Source: Ruegeria sp. A3M17
GTDB lineage: Bacteria; Pseudomonadota; Alphaproteobacteria; Rhodobacterales; Rhodobacteraceae
NCBI RefSeq assembly: GCF_003318255.1
Contig: NZ_QOCF01000035.1
Location: 285,770-349,769, forward strand
Length of the DNA stretch: 64,000 nucleotides
Direction of reading: 5' to 3'
Each line of letters starts with the position of its first letter. The stretch's first letter is position 1. Position numbers and translations under genes: made by a program. A model generated the notes under the pieces. It was not told the DNA's origin. It saw only the letters and a program-made list of their open reading frames with translations, and ran no database searches. This document shows, piece by piece, positions 35,915-45,870 of this stretch.

Positions 35915-37102
35915 TTAGCTCTGCAATCCCGCTTCGGCTTCGATCTGCTTGCGCGACTTGCGCGCGCGCTCTGTGGCCGATTTTAACTGACCACAAGCCG
36001 CCATGATGTCCTCGCCACGCGTCTTGCGAATGGGAGAGGCATAGCCTGCCTGATAAATGATGTTCGCAAACGCCCGGATGCGGTTGTTCGAGCTGCGCTT
36101 GTAAGGCGCGCCGGGCCATTCATTGAACGGAATCAGGTTGATCTTGGCGGGAATGTTGTGGCTTTTGATGTGGTCGATCAGGCGATACGCATCTGCGTCG
36201 CTGTCATTCACACCATCCAGCATCACGTATTCAAAAGTAATCCGCTCGGAATTGGACACCTTGGGATAACTTGCCAGCGCCTGCAGCAGCTCTTGGATGT
36301 TCCAGCGCTTGTTGATGGGCACCAGAAAATCGCGGGTTTCATCCGTTGTCGCGTGGAACGAGATCGCCAGCAAACAGCCGATCTCGTCAGCTGTGCGCGC
36401 AATTTCCGGCACCACGCCGGACGTCGACAAGGTGATCCGACGGCGTGACAGAGAAATGCCTTCGGGGTCCATGGCTATCTTCATCGCGTCGCGCACGTTT
36501 TCGAAGTTATAAAGCGGCTCACCCATGCCCATCAGAACGATGTTCGACAACAGGCGGGTTTCGTCCTTTGGCGCACCAGGGGTTGGCCATTCGTCCAGAT
36601 CGTCGCGGGCCATCATCACCTGACCGACGATTTCCGCCGCCGTCAGGTTCCGCACCAGTTTCTGCGTGCCCGTATGGCAGAAAGAACAGGTCAGCGTGCA
36701 ACCAACCTGAGACGAGATGCACAGTGTCCCGCGATCCTCTTCGGGGATGTAGACAACCTCAACCTCATGGCCACCCGCGATGCGGCACAGATACTTGCGC
36801 GTGCCGTCCTCGGACACCTGCCGGGTCACGACCTCGGGGATTTCAACAACGAAATTCTCAGCCAGTTGCGCACGATAGGCTTTGGCGAGGTTGGTCATCT
36901 CGGCAAAATCGCGCACGCCCCATTGATAGATCCACTGCCAGATCTGCCCGGTCCGCATCTTGGCCTGCTTTTCCGGCGTACCATGTTCGATCAGAGCGTC
37001 ACGCAACTTATCACGGGTTAACCCTACAAGGTTGATCTTCCCCTCGGGCAATTTGCGGGGGATGGTCATGACATCTTGAGTGATCGGCGCTTTGGGCGAC
37101 AT
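35915..37102 (-). CDS. rlmN: 23S rRNA/tRNA adenine-C2 methyltransferase RlmN
   Basis: 395 aa. Radical-SAM cluster cysteines C135, C139 and C142 are in the motif CTLTCSFC. The N-terminal part ([13 protein letters not shown]) and C-terminal Cys region ([11 protein letters not shown], second catalytic cysteine near residue 372) are typical of RlmN, which methylates C2 of A2503 in 23S rRNA and A37 in some tRNAs. Length is usual. It stands alone on the minus strand. Confidence 0.97.
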   Translation of the reverse strand: MSPKAPITQDVMTIPRKLPEGKINLVGLTRDKLRDALIEHGTPEKQAKMRTGQIWQWIYQWGVRDFAEMTNLAKAYRAQLAENFVVEIPEVVTRQVSEDGTRKYLCRIAGGHEVEVVYIPEEDRGTLCISSQVGCTLTCSFCHTGTQKLVRNLTAAEIVGQVMMARDDLDEWPTPGAPKDETRLLSNIVLMGMGEPLYNFENVRDAMKIAMDPEGISLSRRRITLSTSGVVPEIARTADEIGCLLAISFHATTDETRDFLVPINKRWNIQELLQALASYPKVSNSERITFEYVMLDGVNDSDADAYRLIDHIKSHNIPAKINLIPFNEWPGAPYKRSSNNRIRAFANIIYQAGYASPIRKTRGEDIMAACGQLKSATERARKSRKQIEAEAGLQS

Positions 37103-37181
37103 GTTGCTATCTCAACGAATTCGGGCTTGGGATGCGCCTCTATATAGGATCGCGCGCAAAGATCAAAAGAATTCGTATCAT

Positions 37182-37574
37182 TTATTTTGCCATGCGCAGC
37201 AATTCATCCACACGCGCCCGGCCTAGATCGACACGGCAGGACGCAATGGCAATACCGGTGCCAGAGCCGCCACCGTATGAAGCACCCACAGCTTCGCACT
37301 GCGCATCGCGATACCTGCCCCATGCCTCTTGCGCAGCCTCAAGCGCCGGTTGTGCGACCACACGGCCTGTTACCTCGTCCAACTCGACTGCGGACTGCAC
37401 GGCAAAGCCGTAGCTTGCCTCAACAGCCATGTTCACGCGTTTCTCCATTTCCCCAACGCAGGTTCCGATTTCGACCTGCGAACCTGCGTCGAAACATTCC
37501 AGGCTGGGATCTGCCCACGCGGCCGAAGAGAAAAGCACTGCAATCAATACGTAACGCATTATCCGTTTCCACAT
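37182..37574 (-). CDS. LprI / DUF1311-type secreted lysozyme-inhibitor-like protein
   Basis: 130 aa. A signal peptide (MWKRIMRYVLIAVLFSSAAWA) precedes a DUF1311/LprI domain: SLECFDAGSQVEIGTCVGEM, a central helix AYRAAVQSAVEL-like region, and WGRYRDAQCEAVG...GTGIAIASCRVDLG, with the four spaced cysteines of the family. Members inhibit lysozyme or act in the cell envelope. An ATG five codons in (37559) is an equally good start. A short secreted protein gene is possible upstream on the same strand. Confidence 0.75.
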   Translation of the reverse strand: MWKRIMRYVLIAVLFSSAAWADPSLECFDAGSQVEIGTCVGEMEKRVNMAVEASYGFAVQSAVELDEVTGRVVAQPALEAAQEAWGRYRDAQCEAVGASYGGGSGTGIAIASCRVDLGRARVDELLRMAK

Positions 37575-37706
37575 ATGAACCCTTGTATGTGGCCACCGTA
37601 GCACGCGTTGCGCCGTAGTCCCAATTGCAAGTCGGCCGCAAAGGCCAAGCCGATGCGACCGAACTATCTGCATTACGATTTCGAGGAATCAGATCAGGCA
37701 AACATA

Positions 37707-37874
37707 TCAGATCCCTGCTGGCAGGATGTCGCAATCATCCGCGTCCAAAGTTTGCACGGGATCTTTCGGACCGCATTGCTCGCCGGATACCGGATACATT
37801 TCGTTGTTTTTTTCACATGCACTCAGAAATACGGCGGCGACCACCAACACAGCAGCAAGAGGTTTGTTCAGCAT
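37707..37874 (-). CDS. small lipoprotein
   Basis: 55 aa, too short for most gene finders. It starts MLNKPLAAVLVVAAVFLSAC with a lipobox LSAC (modified Cys at residue 20) and continues with an acidic, cysteine-containing tail (three more Cys, ending DADDCDILPAGI). AAGGAG stands before the ATG. The lipid-modified protein should sit in the outer membrane, facing the periplasm. Function unknown. A small entericidin- or YbfN-like lipoprotein is possible, but I see no specific match. Confidence 0.7.
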   Translation of the reverse strand: MLNKPLAAVLVVAAVFLSACEKNNEMYPVSGEQCGPKDPVQTLDADDCDILPAGI

Positions 37875-37999
37875 GGATAAGCTCCTTCCAAATATTTGAA
37901 CTGATTGGTTCAGAAAAATGGATCGCTTGCCTTGATGCGGATCAATTTGGGGGGGGTAGACGTGGCGTAAAGATCAATTGGCATGCACGATCGCCTACG

Positions 38000-38025
38000 A
38001 AAAAGCCCCGCCAAATGACGGGGCT
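38000..38025 (-). terminator. intrinsic terminator of the IalB-like gene
   Basis: On the minus strand AGCCCCG and CGGGGCT close an 8-base loop and are followed by five T, 22 bases after the stop of the IalB-like gene. Confidence 0.8.
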
Positions 38026-38046
38026 GCGTAAACCTGTTGTCCTTGC

Positions 38047-38580
38047 TTATTGGGTGCAGCGCTTTTCGGCGTCTTCGATCGCCGCACTGAAACCCAGCAG
38101 CGAGAACGTGTCTTTGGTCTGGGTTCCGCGCTCGGACCGGGCGATCAGAACGGCCTCGGTGCCGCGCTTCATCGCTGCGACGACCTTCAGGTCTTCGCCT
38201 TCGGTTGCCGGCCAGGCCCATTCACCTTCGGTGATCAAAGCGAACTCGGTGCCGTCAATCTCAAGGGTGACCGTCGATCCTGCCGCGAAAGGATAGCCGC
38301 CGGTAAAGGTCACCTGACCTTTGACTTCGGCATTCGGGCGGTAGAACACGAACAACAGGATGTCGCTGCGGCGCACCGAAACCACGCGTCCACCTTTTGT
38401 GTTCACAGTCTCTTTGGGCGCGGATACGCTCCAGCACTCTGTGGGATCTTTCTCCACAAAAACGCTCCAGTCGGTCTTCGCAGCAACCCGATTGGTGCTG
38501 GTCGCCTGCTGAGCGATTGCGGTTGTGGCCATTCCTGCCACGCACAGACCCGCAATTGTGCGGACGAGTTTTAATCCCAT
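38047..38580 (-). CDS. invasion-associated locus B (IalB)-family secreted protein
   Basis: 177 aa. A signal peptide (to about residue 23, AIAQ) is followed by the IalB pattern: TDWSVFVEKDPTECWSVSAP at the start of the mature domain, RRSDILLFVFYRP in the middle and a C-terminal TFSLLGFSAAIEDAEKRC. In non-pathogenic Rhodobacterales these proteins have an unknown periplasmic role. Two cysteines bracket the domain and probably form a disulfide. Confidence 0.8.
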   Translation of the reverse strand: MGLKLVRTIAGLCVAGMATTAIAQQATSTNRVAAKTDWSVFVEKDPTECWSVSAPKETVNTKGGRVVSVRRSDILLFVFYRPNAEVKGQVTFTGGYPFAAGSTVTLEIDGTEFALITEGEWAWPATEGEDLKVVAAMKRGTEAVLIARSERGTQTKDTFSLLGFSAAIEDAEKRCTQ

Positions 38581-38700
38581 CTGTCCAGCCTCCTAGCTCG
38601 ACCTAATACCTCATACCCATCGAGACCGCATTCGAACTCTGTCGGTTCGTCTGTAAGTTGCGTATTCCGATGATTGTCGACATACACACACTAACGCAGG

Positions 38701-38717
38701 TTTCGCCACAGGCGAAA
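38701..38717. repeat. TTTCGCC/GGCGAAA inverted repeat upstream of the asparaginase gene
   Basis: Perfect 7-base arms with an ACA loop lie 42 bases before the asparaginase start. It may be an operator or leader hairpin; no T run follows. Confidence 0.35.
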
Positions 38718-38758
38718 GGGCGATTGGCAGATTTTTGCGCATATAATGGAGGGGCCAG

Positions 38759-39757
38759 ATGACGCAGCCGGTACCAATGACAGAACTATGGCGAGGCCCC
38801 TTACTGGAAAGCCTGCATCTGGGCCACGCAGTGATCTGCGACGACAGCGGTCAAATCGTACGCAGCTGGGGTGATCCGGACGCGGTGATTTACCCCCGAT
38901 CGTCTGCGAAAATGATCCAGGGGCTGCCGCTGATCACGTCGGGTGCGGCCGCCAAATATGGCCTGAATTCCGAGCATCTGGCCCTCGCCTGTGCCTCGCA
39001 TAGCGGCGCACATATCCATACTGACAGGGTTACTGCCTGGTTGGATCACTTGGGTTTGACCGAGCACGATCTGCGCTGCGGTCCGCAAGAACCGCAGGAC
39101 ATGGCCGCGCGCGATGGGCTGATCCTTGCCGATGACACGCCCTGCCAGATCCACAACAACTGCTCGGGCAAACATTGCGGGTTTCTGACGGTCGCACAGC
39201 ACATGGGCGCGGGACCGGAATACCTTGAGATCGACCACCCCGTACAGCAAGCCTGCCTGTCCGCGCTGGAAGAAACCACCGGGGAAACCAGCCCTGCTTA
39301 TGGGATCGACGGATGCTCGGCCCCGAACTTTGCGACGTCACTGGTGGGACTGGCGCGTTCGATGGCGTGGTTTGCCTCAGCCGCTGACCGGTCGGACCGT
39401 GCCAGCGACGCGGCGCAACAGCTTACGGCGGCCATGATCAAGCACCCCGAACTGGTGGCGGGCGAAAGCCGCGCCTGTACCGAGCTGATGCGCGCTATGG
39501 ACGGTCGCGCCGCAATCAAAACCGGGGCTGAGGCGGTGTTCATTGCCATCATCCCGGAAAAACGAATGGGTGTTGCGCTGAAAATCACTGATGGCACGAC
39601 CCGCGCCAGCGAATGCGCAATCGCCGCGATTCTGGTAGGCCTTGGTGTGCTGGAGACCGATCACCCGGCCACCCGCAAATTCATGAACGCCACGCAATAC
39701 AGCCGTCGCGGGCTGGAATGCGGCGAGATCAGACCTGCGCCGGGCTTCCCCGGCTAA
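38759..39757 (+). CDS. L-asparaginase II family (rhizobial type, PF06089)
   Basis: 332 aa. The conserved blocks of thermolabile rhizobial L-asparaginase II are present: YPRSSAKMIQGLPL (SxxK-like), ACASHSGAHIH, HNNCSGKHCGFL and YGIDGCSAPNFA, with paired cysteines and the catalytic Ser/Lys groups. It hydrolyses asparagine to aspartate and ammonia and is unrelated in sequence to E. coli AnsA/AnsB. GGAGGGG precedes the ATG; no signal peptide, so cytoplasmic. Confidence 0.9.
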   Translation: MTQPVPMTELWRGPLLESLHLGHAVICDDSGQIVRSWGDPDAVIYPRSSAKMIQGLPLITSGAAAKYGLNSEHLALACASHSGAHIHTDRVTAWLDHLGLTEHDLRCGPQEPQDMAARDGLILADDTPCQIHNNCSGKHCGFLTVAQHMGAGPEYLEIDHPVQQACLSALEETTGETSPAYGIDGCSAPNFATSLVGLARSMAWFASAADRSDRASDAAQQLTAAMIKHPELVAGESRACTELMRAMDGRAAIKTGAEAVFIAIIPEKRMGVALKITDGTTRASECAIAAILVGLGVLETDHPATRKFMNATQYSRRGLECGEIRPAPGFPG

Positions 39758-39760
39758 AGA

Positions 39761-40081
39761 TCACATCTCGATTTCATGCACCTCGGCCACCTCGACCGAG
39801 CCTGAACCGTTGACCACCATGGGACAGCCCTTGGCCATTTCGGTCGCGGCATCAATGCTGTCGGCCTTAACGACGGTAAAGCCGGACGCTGGGTTTGCTC
39901 CGCCATTGTCGACGACACTGCCGTTGCTGACCGTATAGGACTGACCGACCGGGTTACCGGGAATTTCCAGCGCCTCGCCCATGCCTTGGAACCATGCGCC
40001 CCACGCGGCCATGGTTGCTTCGACTTCGGCGGGGTCTGTTGGCGTGGATCCACCGTGATAGACAAACAAAAATTGTGGCAT
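39761..40081 (-). CDS. YCII-family protein
   Basis: 106 aa. It begins QFLFVYHGGSTPTDP and contains FTVVKADSIDAATEMAKGCP, the YCII-related (YciI-like) alpha/beta fold with a conserved Asp/His pair in related enzymes. Function unknown. It is the third gene of the arsR-SRPBCC-YCII unit. Confidence 0.8.
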   Translation of the reverse strand: MPQFLFVYHGGSTPTDPAEVEATMAAWGAWFQGMGEALEIPGNPVGQSYTVSNGSVVDNGGANPASGFTVVKADSIDAATEMAKGCPMVVNGSGSVEVAEVHEIEM

Positions 40082-40104
40082 TTTATTTCCTCCGTGATGA
40101 AAAC

Positions 40105-40533
40105 CTACTGAAATTGTGCTTCGAGCTTACTCAGCGACGACGTCCAACCCATGTTGTGGTTCGCCGCAGCATCGGCATCGGCCAGTTCGCGGTGTTCCAC
40201 GACCAGCTGTGCACCATTATCCGTTGCGACAACCGAAAACGTGACGTGGCTTTCCGCCCCGCGCTGATCCTGATCGTCATGCCAGGCCCAGGTGAACCCA
40301 ACCGAATTGGGCGGATCAACATGGGTGACATGACCGGACACTTTGAATGTCTGGCCTTCTGCATTCTTCATTATAGAATACCAGGGCCCCTTGCGTGAGA
40401 AATTCAGGTCATGCTCGGGAACATGCACCCCTTCGGGGCCCCACCACTGCAACAACTTCGCCCCATCGCTGATCCAGGCAAACAGGTTTTCCGGGGTGGT
40501 CGGGAACTCACGTTCCAGTTTCAGGTCGGCCAT
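40105..40533 (-). CDS. SRPBCC / AHSA1-type protein
   Basis: 142 aa, a START-like (AHSA1) domain: EREFPTTPENLFAWISDGAKLLQWWGPEG near the start, GKWYSI-like KGPWYSIMKN, and PPNSVGFTWAWHDD, ending WTSSLSKLEAQF. Such proteins bind hydrophobic ligands. It overlaps arsR by 13 bases. Units of ArsR repressor plus AHSA1 protein are common in Proteobacteria; the ligand is unknown. Confidence 0.85.
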   Translation of the reverse strand: MADLKLEREFPTTPENLFAWISDGAKLLQWWGPEGVHVPEHDLNFSRKGPWYSIMKNAEGQTFKVSGHVTHVDPPNSVGFTWAWHDDQDQRGAESHVTFSVVATDNGAQLVVEHRELADADAAANHNMGWTSSLSKLEAQFQ

Positions 40534-40850
40534 GAGTTTTCCCTTTCAATGAGGTCGCCCAGACGATCAAGGCTGTTTTCCCAGAACTGACGTTTCGAAA
40601 TCGTCCATTCGGCAATCGCCCGCAGCCCGTCAGGCTGGACAGAATACATCCGCTGGGTGCCGTGGACGCGCTGTTGCACCAATCCGGCCTCGCGCAGCAC
40701 TTTCAGGTGGCGCGAAATTGCAGCGCCCGACATGCCGCGTCCTTGGATCAGGTCGCCAGCAGGCATCTCTCCGTCCTGCATCAGTTGCTCAACAATCGAG
40801 AACCGAGTGGAATCGGACAAAGCAGAAAAAGCGTTTATCAGAGTGTTCAT
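40521..40850 (-). CDS. ArsR-family transcriptional repressor
   Basis: 109 aa. The winged helix is seen in ALSDSTRFSIVEQLMQDGEMPAGDLIQ, then MSGAAISRHLKVLREAGLVQQRVHGTQRMYSV. No metal-binding CxC cluster is seen in the recognition helix, so it is probably not an arsenic sensor but one of the AHSA1-linked ArsR proteins. A perfect 10-base-arm palindrome just upstream is its probable operator. It overlaps the SRPBCC gene by 13 bases. Confidence 0.9.
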   Translation of the reverse strand: MNTLINAFSALSDSTRFSIVEQLMQDGEMPAGDLIQGRGMSGAAISRHLKVLREAGLVQQRVHGTQRMYSVQPDGLRAIAEWTISKRQFWENSLDRLGDLIERENSWPT

Positions 40851-40854
40851 AGCT

Positions 40855-40880
40855 TTTATTTAACACGTGCGTTAAATAAA
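40855..40880. promoter_or_regulatory. ArsR operator palindrome
   Basis: Arms TTTATTTAAC and GTTAAATAAA with the 6-base spacer ACGTGC are perfect inverse complements. The repeat starts four bases before the arsR start codon, on the side towards serB, as expected for autorepression of the arsR-SRPBCC-YCII unit. Confidence 0.8.
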
Positions 40881-40890
40881 GGGAAGGCCT

Positions 40891-41769
40891 TTAGCTGGGC
40901 ACAAATTCCGAGCGGCTATAACCCTGTACATACAGCAGTGCCGTCAGATCGCCATGGTTGACCCGAACCTCGCATTGCTCGGCAACCGTGGGCTTGGCAT
41001 GCAGGGCAACGCCCGTTCCCGCCCGGTGCAGCATCCCCAGATCGTTGGCACCGTCGCCTACGGCAATAACGTCTTCTTCACGCAGACCCAGTCGCGCGGT
41101 GATCTGTTCCAAGGCATCCACCTTGGCTTGTCGCCCCAAAATAGGTCGCGCCACATCCCCGGTCAGTTTTCCGTCTTGGGCCAGCAGGGTGTTGGCACGG
41201 TTCTCGTCAAAGCCCAGCACCTCGGCCACTTTCGCGGTAAACGCCGTGAACCCGCCCGAGACCAAGGCGGCATAGCTTCCGTTCTGGCGCATCGTTGCGA
41301 CCAGTTCCTTGCCGCCCGGCATCAGAGTGATGCGCTCGTCCAGTACTTTGCCGATCACCGCCTCATCCAGACCTTTCAGCAGGCCAACCCGTTCGGTCAA
41401 CGCGCCTTCAAAGTCCAACTCCCCATTCATCGCACGTGCGGTAATGTCCTTGACGCGTTCCCCGACGCCGGCCTCATCCGCAAGTTCGTCAATACATTCC
41501 TGTTGGATCATGGTGCTGTCCATATCGGCCAACAGCATCTTCTTACGGCGGCCTTCGGCCGGTTGGACAACCAGATCAACGCTCATTTGCTGCAGGTCCG
41601 CCCAGACATCCCACCGGTTGCCCGGCATTTCGCTAAGATGGAACTCTGTAGCTTCATCCGGGCTGAGCCACACGATTTCATCGCCGCCCCAGGCGTTCCG
41701 CAATGACTCGACCAGTGACAAATCCAGATTAGACACATCGGGGTTGGTCAACAGGGTGACAACGTACAT
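40891..41769 (-). CDS. serB: phosphoserine phosphatase
   Basis: 292 aa, HAD superfamily. The nucleophile motif ADMDSTMIQQECIDELADEAG (D at about residue 81), GGFTAFT and the metal-binding GDGANDLGMLHRAGTGVAL (motif IV) are intact. An N-terminal ACT-like region of about 75 residues precedes the phosphatase domain. It makes the last step of serine synthesis; serA and serC lie about 10 kb away. It is close to the ArsR operator but on the other transcription unit. Confidence 0.95.
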   Translation of the reverse strand: MYVVTLLTNPDVSNLDLSLVESLRNAWGGDEIVWLSPDEATEFHLSEMPGNRWDVWADLQQMSVDLVVQPAEGRRKKMLLADMDSTMIQQECIDELADEAGVGERVKDITARAMNGELDFEGALTERVGLLKGLDEAVIGKVLDERITLMPGGKELVATMRQNGSYAALVSGGFTAFTAKVAEVLGFDENRANTLLAQDGKLTGDVARPILGRQAKVDALEQITARLGLREEDVIAVGDGANDLGMLHRAGTGVALHAKPTVAEQCEVRVNHGDLTALLYVQGYSRSEFVPS

Positions 41770-41788
41770 ATTCGATCTCCGGCAAGCT

Positions 41789-41809
41789 CACCTGCGCATA
41801 TCGCAGGTG
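41789..41809. terminator. hairpin between serB and hutU
   Basis: Perfect 8-base arms CACCTGCG and CGCAGGTG with a CATAT loop, 29 bases after the hutU stop. No T run on the minus strand, so it may only help to end or protect the hut message. Confidence 0.4.
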
Positions 41810-41837
41810 CAGCATTTTCGCCAGAGTCTGTTTCGAA

Positions 41838-43520
41838 CTAGCCCAAAATACCCGGCAGACGCAGCCCGTGAGCCCGCGCGCAATCCTTCGCGACGTCATA
41901 CCCAGCATCCGCATGGCGCCAAACGCCCGAGGCCGGGTCATTCCAGAGAACCCTCTCCAACCGACGCGCGGCATCTTCGGTGCCATCGGCACAGATCACA
42001 ACACCCGCATGTTGGCTAAAGCCCATCCCGACGCCACCACCGTGATGCAGAGACACCCATGTCGCCCCGCTCGCTGTGTTGATCAGCGCATTCAGCAACG
42101 GCCAATCACTGACCGCATCCGAGCCATCCAGCATCGCCTCAGTCTCGCGGTTGGGGCTGGCCACCGATCCCGAGTCCAGATGGTCGCGTCCGATCACCAC
42201 CGGCGACTTTAGCTCGCCATTGGCGACCATCTCATTGAACGCCAGCCCAGCCCGGTGTCGGTCACCCAATCCAATCCAGCAGATACGCGCAGGTAGACCC
42301 TGAAACGCGATCCGCTCTTGCGCCATGTCGATCCAGCGATGCAGGTGCTCATTCTCGGGGAACAGTTCCTTCATCTTGGCATCGGTTTTGTAGATGTCCT
42401 CGGGGTCGCCCGACAGAGCACACCAGCGGAACGGGCCGATGCCTTTGCAGAACAGCGGGCGGATATAAGCGGGTACAAAGCCGGGGAAGGCAAAGGCGTT
42501 CTCAAGCCCTTCGTCCTGCGCGACCTGCCGGATGTTATTGCCGTAATCCAGCGTCGGAACGTCCGCATTCCAGAAATCCACCATCGCCGCAACATGCTGC
42601 TTCATCGAGGCACGAGCGGCTTTTTCCACCGCTTTAGGCTCTGCTTCACGCTTCTCACGCCATTCGCCCATGGTCCAGCCCAATGGCAGGTAGCCGTTGA
42701 TCGGATCATGCGCGCTGGTCTGGTCGGTGACGATATCAGGACGCATCCCACCCGCCTGCATCCGAGCGTAGATCTCAGGAAAAACCTCTGCCGCATTGCC
42801 CAGCAGACCAACGGACTTCGCTTCGCCCGCCTTGGTCCAGCGGTCAATCATCTCCAGCGCTTCGTCCAGCGTTTCGGCCTTTTCGTCGAGGTATTTGGTC
42901 CGCAGGCGGAAATCGATGCTGTCCGGGTTACACTCAACAGCCAGACATGAGGCGCCTGCGAACACGGCCGCCAGCGGTTGCGCGCCGCCCATTCCACCCA
43001 GACCTCCGGTCAGAATCCACTTGCCTGTTAGGTCACCGTCGTAGTGCTGACGACCTGCCTCGGCAAAGGTCTCATACGTGCCCTGAACGATACCCTGCGT
43101 ACCGATGTAAATCCACGAGCCAGCGGTCATCTGGCCGTACATCATCAGGCCCTTCTTATCGAGCTCGTTGAAGTGATCCCAGGTCGCCCAATGTGGGACG
43201 AGGTTGGAATTGGCGATCAGCACCCGCGGCGCATCCTTGTGCGTGCGGATGATCGCGACCGGCTTGCCGGACTGGACGATCAGCGTCTCATCTTCCTCCA
43301 AATCCTTCAAACCCGCAACTATAGTGTCGAAATCTTCCCACGTGCGGGCCGCGCGGCCGATGCCACCATAGACGACCAGTTCGTGCGGATTCTCGGCGAC
43401 ATCCGGGTGCAGGTTGTTCATCAACATCCGTAGCGGGGCCTCGGTCATCCAGCTTTTGGTGTTCAACTCGGGGCCGGTCGGCGGATAGATGTCGCGGGTG
43501 TTTTTGCGCGGATCGCTCAT
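41838..43520 (-). CDS. hutU: urocanate hydratase
   Basis: 560 aa, the usual length. It converts urocanate to imidazolonepropionate using tightly bound NAD. Conserved blocks include [18 protein letters not shown], the NAD-site [11 protein letters not shown] and, near the C-terminus, [21 protein letters not shown]. The ATG at 43520 follows AAGGAG and overlaps the hutG stop (ATGA); the longer upstream frame overlaps hutG and has no urocanase similarity. It is the last gene of hutI-H-G-U. Confidence 0.97.
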   Translation of the reverse strand: MSDPRKNTRDIYPPTGPELNTKSWMTEAPLRMLMNNLHPDVAENPHELVVYGGIGRAARTWEDFDTIVAGLKDLEEDETLIVQSGKPVAIIRTHKDAPRVLIANSNLVPHWATWDHFNELDKKGLMMYGQMTAGSWIYIGTQGIVQGTYETFAEAGRQHYDGDLTGKWILTGGLGGMGGAQPLAAVFAGASCLAVECNPDSIDFRLRTKYLDEKAETLDEALEMIDRWTKAGEAKSVGLLGNAAEVFPEIYARMQAGGMRPDIVTDQTSAHDPINGYLPLGWTMGEWREKREAEPKAVEKAARASMKQHVAAMVDFWNADVPTLDYGNNIRQVAQDEGLENAFAFPGFVPAYIRPLFCKGIGPFRWCALSGDPEDIYKTDAKMKELFPENEHLHRWIDMAQERIAFQGLPARICWIGLGDRHRAGLAFNEMVANGELKSPVVIGRDHLDSGSVASPNRETEAMLDGSDAVSDWPLLNALINTASGATWVSLHHGGGVGMGFSQHAGVVICADGTEDAARRLERVLWNDPASGVWRHADAGYDVAKDCARAHGLRLPGILG

Positions 43521-44335
43521 TTCTGGGCTCCTTGTCTGGTCAATGCGCCCGAGAGGGCAAGATCGTTGAGGCGGGTCAGCATAGTTGTCAAATGATGGCG
43601 CAGTTTCGCAGCGCGGTCCTCGCGCCATGTCCATGGGGGTGTCTCGTCCATGTAAGCCCGCTGCGCGATCTCCATCTGAATGGCGTGTATGCCCTCCGAA
43701 GGGCGACCATAGTGGCGGGTGGTCCATCCCCCGCGAAACCGGCCATTCAGGACCGAAGTGAACCCTTTGGCCTTGCAGGCCACGTCGTGCACGGCTTGCT
43801 CAATGGCCGTGTCACACGTCAGCCCATCATTGGTTCCAGTGTTGAACACCGGCAATTCACCTTCAAATAGAAACGGGATGAGCGACCGGATCGAGTGGCA
43901 ATCAAACAGGATCGCCACACCGTGCCGATCCCGCACGCGGTTCAGTTCATCCAGCAGGGCAGCGTGATAAGGTGCGTGATATATGCGCCGTCGATCTTCG
44001 ACTTCATCCTCGGACGGTGATTGCCCGTTATTCCAGATCTGCCGCCCGTCGAAATCGGTTAGGGGCACAAGGGTGGTGGTATTCTGGCCCGGATATAGCG
44101 AGGCGCCGAACGGATCACGATTGGCGTCGATGACATAGCGATGAACATGCGACTGAACGACCGTCACATTATCCAATATCCCTTTATAGAGCCTATTTAT
44201 GTGCCAGTCCGTATCGGCCAATCCGCGCCCGGTGTCATTCAGGCGGGCCGTTATTTCGTCTGGCACATAAGTTCCGCCATGAGGCTGCCCCAGCACAATG
44301 GGACCGTCCCCGCGCTGAACGCTGGACACCTGCAT
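43517..44335 (-). CDS. hutG: N-formylglutamate deformylase
   Basis: 272 aa. Its sequence shows the FGase family blocks [34 protein letters not shown] and LFDCHSIRS with conserved His/Asp metal ligands, ending in the GGWTTRHYG block. It hydrolyses N-formyl-L-glutamate to glutamate and formate, the last step after HutF. It is coupled to hutH (TGATG) and to hutU (ATGA). Confidence 0.94.
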   Translation of the reverse strand: MQVSSVQRGDGPIVLGQPHGGTYVPDEITARLNDTGRGLADTDWHINRLYKGILDNVTVVQSHVHRYVIDANRDPFGASLYPGQNTTTLVPLTDFDGRQIWNNGQSPSEDEVEDRRRIYHAPYHAALLDELNRVRDRHGVAILFDCHSIRSLIPFLFEGELPVFNTGTNDGLTCDTAIEQAVHDVACKAKGFTSVLNGRFRGGWTTRHYGRPSEGIHAIQMEIAQRAYMDETPPWTWREDRAAKLRHHLTTMLTRLNDLALSGALTRQGAQK

Positions 44336-45870
44336 CAGAACAGCCCCGGCATCTGGGCACCCACTGCCCCAAGGATGTCACCCTCAGCCACCAAGCACTT
44401 GGACGTTTCCAGATCGGGTGCCAAATAGCGGTCTTCGTTCAGTGTTGGGATCTCTGCCCGTACCCTATCCATGACCCGTTGCAACGGTTCGCTGGTTGCC
44501 AGCGGTGCGCGGAACTCCACCCCTTGAGCGGCACAAAGCAACTCAACACCAAGAATGTAGTTCAGGTTCTCGACCATCCGCGTCAGACGCCGCGCGCCAT
44601 GTGCAGCCATCGACACGTGATCCTCCTGGTTGGCCGAGGTCGGTGTACTGTCAGTCACGCAAGGATTGGCAAGGTGCTTGTTCTCGCTCATCAAGGCGGC
44701 GGTCGTGACTTCGGCAATCATCAGACCCGAGTTCAGGCCGGGATCAGGCGTCAGGAACGGCGGCAGATCAAAGCTGAGCGTCGGGTCGACCATCAAGGCA
44801 ATGCGCCTCTGTGCAATCGCGCCGACCTCGGACACCGCCAGCGCAATCATGTCTGCGGCAAAGCCAACCGGTTCGGCATGGAAGTTCCCGCCTGAAACGA
44901 TGGCACCCGCCTCAGTCAGAACCAGCGGGTTGTCGGTGGCCGCGTTCGCCTCGATCTCAAGCGTGGTCGCCGCTTGGCGCATGACATCCATGGCCGCGCC
45001 GGTGACTTGCGGCTGACATCGGATGCAATAAGGGTCCTGAACGCGTGTGTCGCCATCCCGGTGGCTTTCGCGGATCTCGGACCCGGCCAGTGTGGCGCGC
45101 ATGGCGCTGGCGGCCTCGGTCTGTCCACGGTGCCCACGCAGGGTATGGATTTCGGGCTGCAAGGGCGCAGTCGACCCCATGATCGCATCCGTCGACAGGG
45201 CCGAGATGACCAGCGCGCTTTGCGCTGCACGCCAGGCTTCGAACAGGCCAGCCAGCGCAAATGCAGTCGAAAATTGCGTGCCGTTGATAAAGGCAAGCCC
45301 TTCCTTTGGACCTAGTTGAACAGGCTCTAATCCAACTGATTTAAGCGCTTCTTCGCCTGACAGGATGGTACCGTCAACCTCGGCTTCACCAGCGCCGATG
45401 ACTACGGCTGTCATATGCGCCAGGGGCGCAAGATCGCCCGAAGCCCCAACCGACCCCTGCGCGGGAATAACCGGGGTCACACCCTTGGCCAGCATCTGCT
45501 GCAACAGCTCGATCAGTTCCCAACGCACGCCCGATGCCCCACGGCCGAAAGACAACAGCTTTAGCGTCATCATCAGCCGGGTGATACGCCGAGGCACGGC
45601 CGAACCAACGCCACAGCAATGACTGAGGATCAGGTTGCGCTGAAGGGTCGAAGTATCCTTGGCCGCGATCTTGTGGCTGGCCAGCTTGCCGAACCCGGTA
45701 TTGACGCCATAAACCGGGTCTTCCCCGGCCGCAGCTTCGAGAATGCGTTTGGATGCGGCCTCTACCTTGGGTTTGCACCCGTCATCCAGCGATACTGCGG
45801 GCTGTGACCAATACACTTCGGACAGATCCGACAGCGTAACCTGACCGGGCACAAGCGACAGGGTCTTCAT
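44335..45870 (-). CDS. hutH: histidine ammonia-lyase
   Basis: 511 aa. The self-forming MIO cofactor segment A143-S144-G145 lies in [11 protein letters not shown], within the expected sequence frame, and the family's VNTGFGKLA and [13 protein letters not shown] blocks are present. It deaminates histidine to urocanate, the first step. The start overlaps the hutI stop by one base (TAATG) and its stop overlaps hutG, so the operon is tightly coupled. Confidence 0.97.
   Translation of the reverse strand: MKTLSLVPGQVTLSDLSEVYWSQPAVSLDDGCKPKVEAASKRILEAAAGEDPVYGVNTGFGKLASHKIAAKDTSTLQRNLILSHCCGVGSAVPRRITRLMMTLKLLSFGRGASGVRWELIELLQQMLAKGVTPVIPAQGSVGASGDLAPLAHMTAVVIGAGEAEVDGTILSGEEALKSVGLEPVQLGPKEGLAFINGTQFSTAFALAGLFEAWRAAQSALVISALSTDAIMGSTAPLQPEIHTLRGHRGQTEAASAMRATLAGSEIRESHRDGDTRVQDPYCIRCQPQVTGAAMDVMRQAATTLEIEANAATDNPLVLTEAGAIVSGGNFHAEPVGFAADMIALAVSEVGAIAQRRIALMVDPTLSFDLPPFLTPDPGLNSGLMIAEVTTAALMSENKHLANPCVTDSTPTSANQEDHVSMAAHGARRLTRMVENLNYILGVELLCAAQGVEFRAPLATSEPLQRVMDRVRAEIPTLNEDRYLAPDLETSKCLVAEGDILGAVGAQMPGLF

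Noticed and set aside
38724..38747. TTGGCA and TATAAT boxes upstream of the asparaginase gene
   Set aside because: The spacer is only 12 bases and the TATAAT lies 11 bases before the start codon, which does not fit a sigma-70 promoter for this gene.
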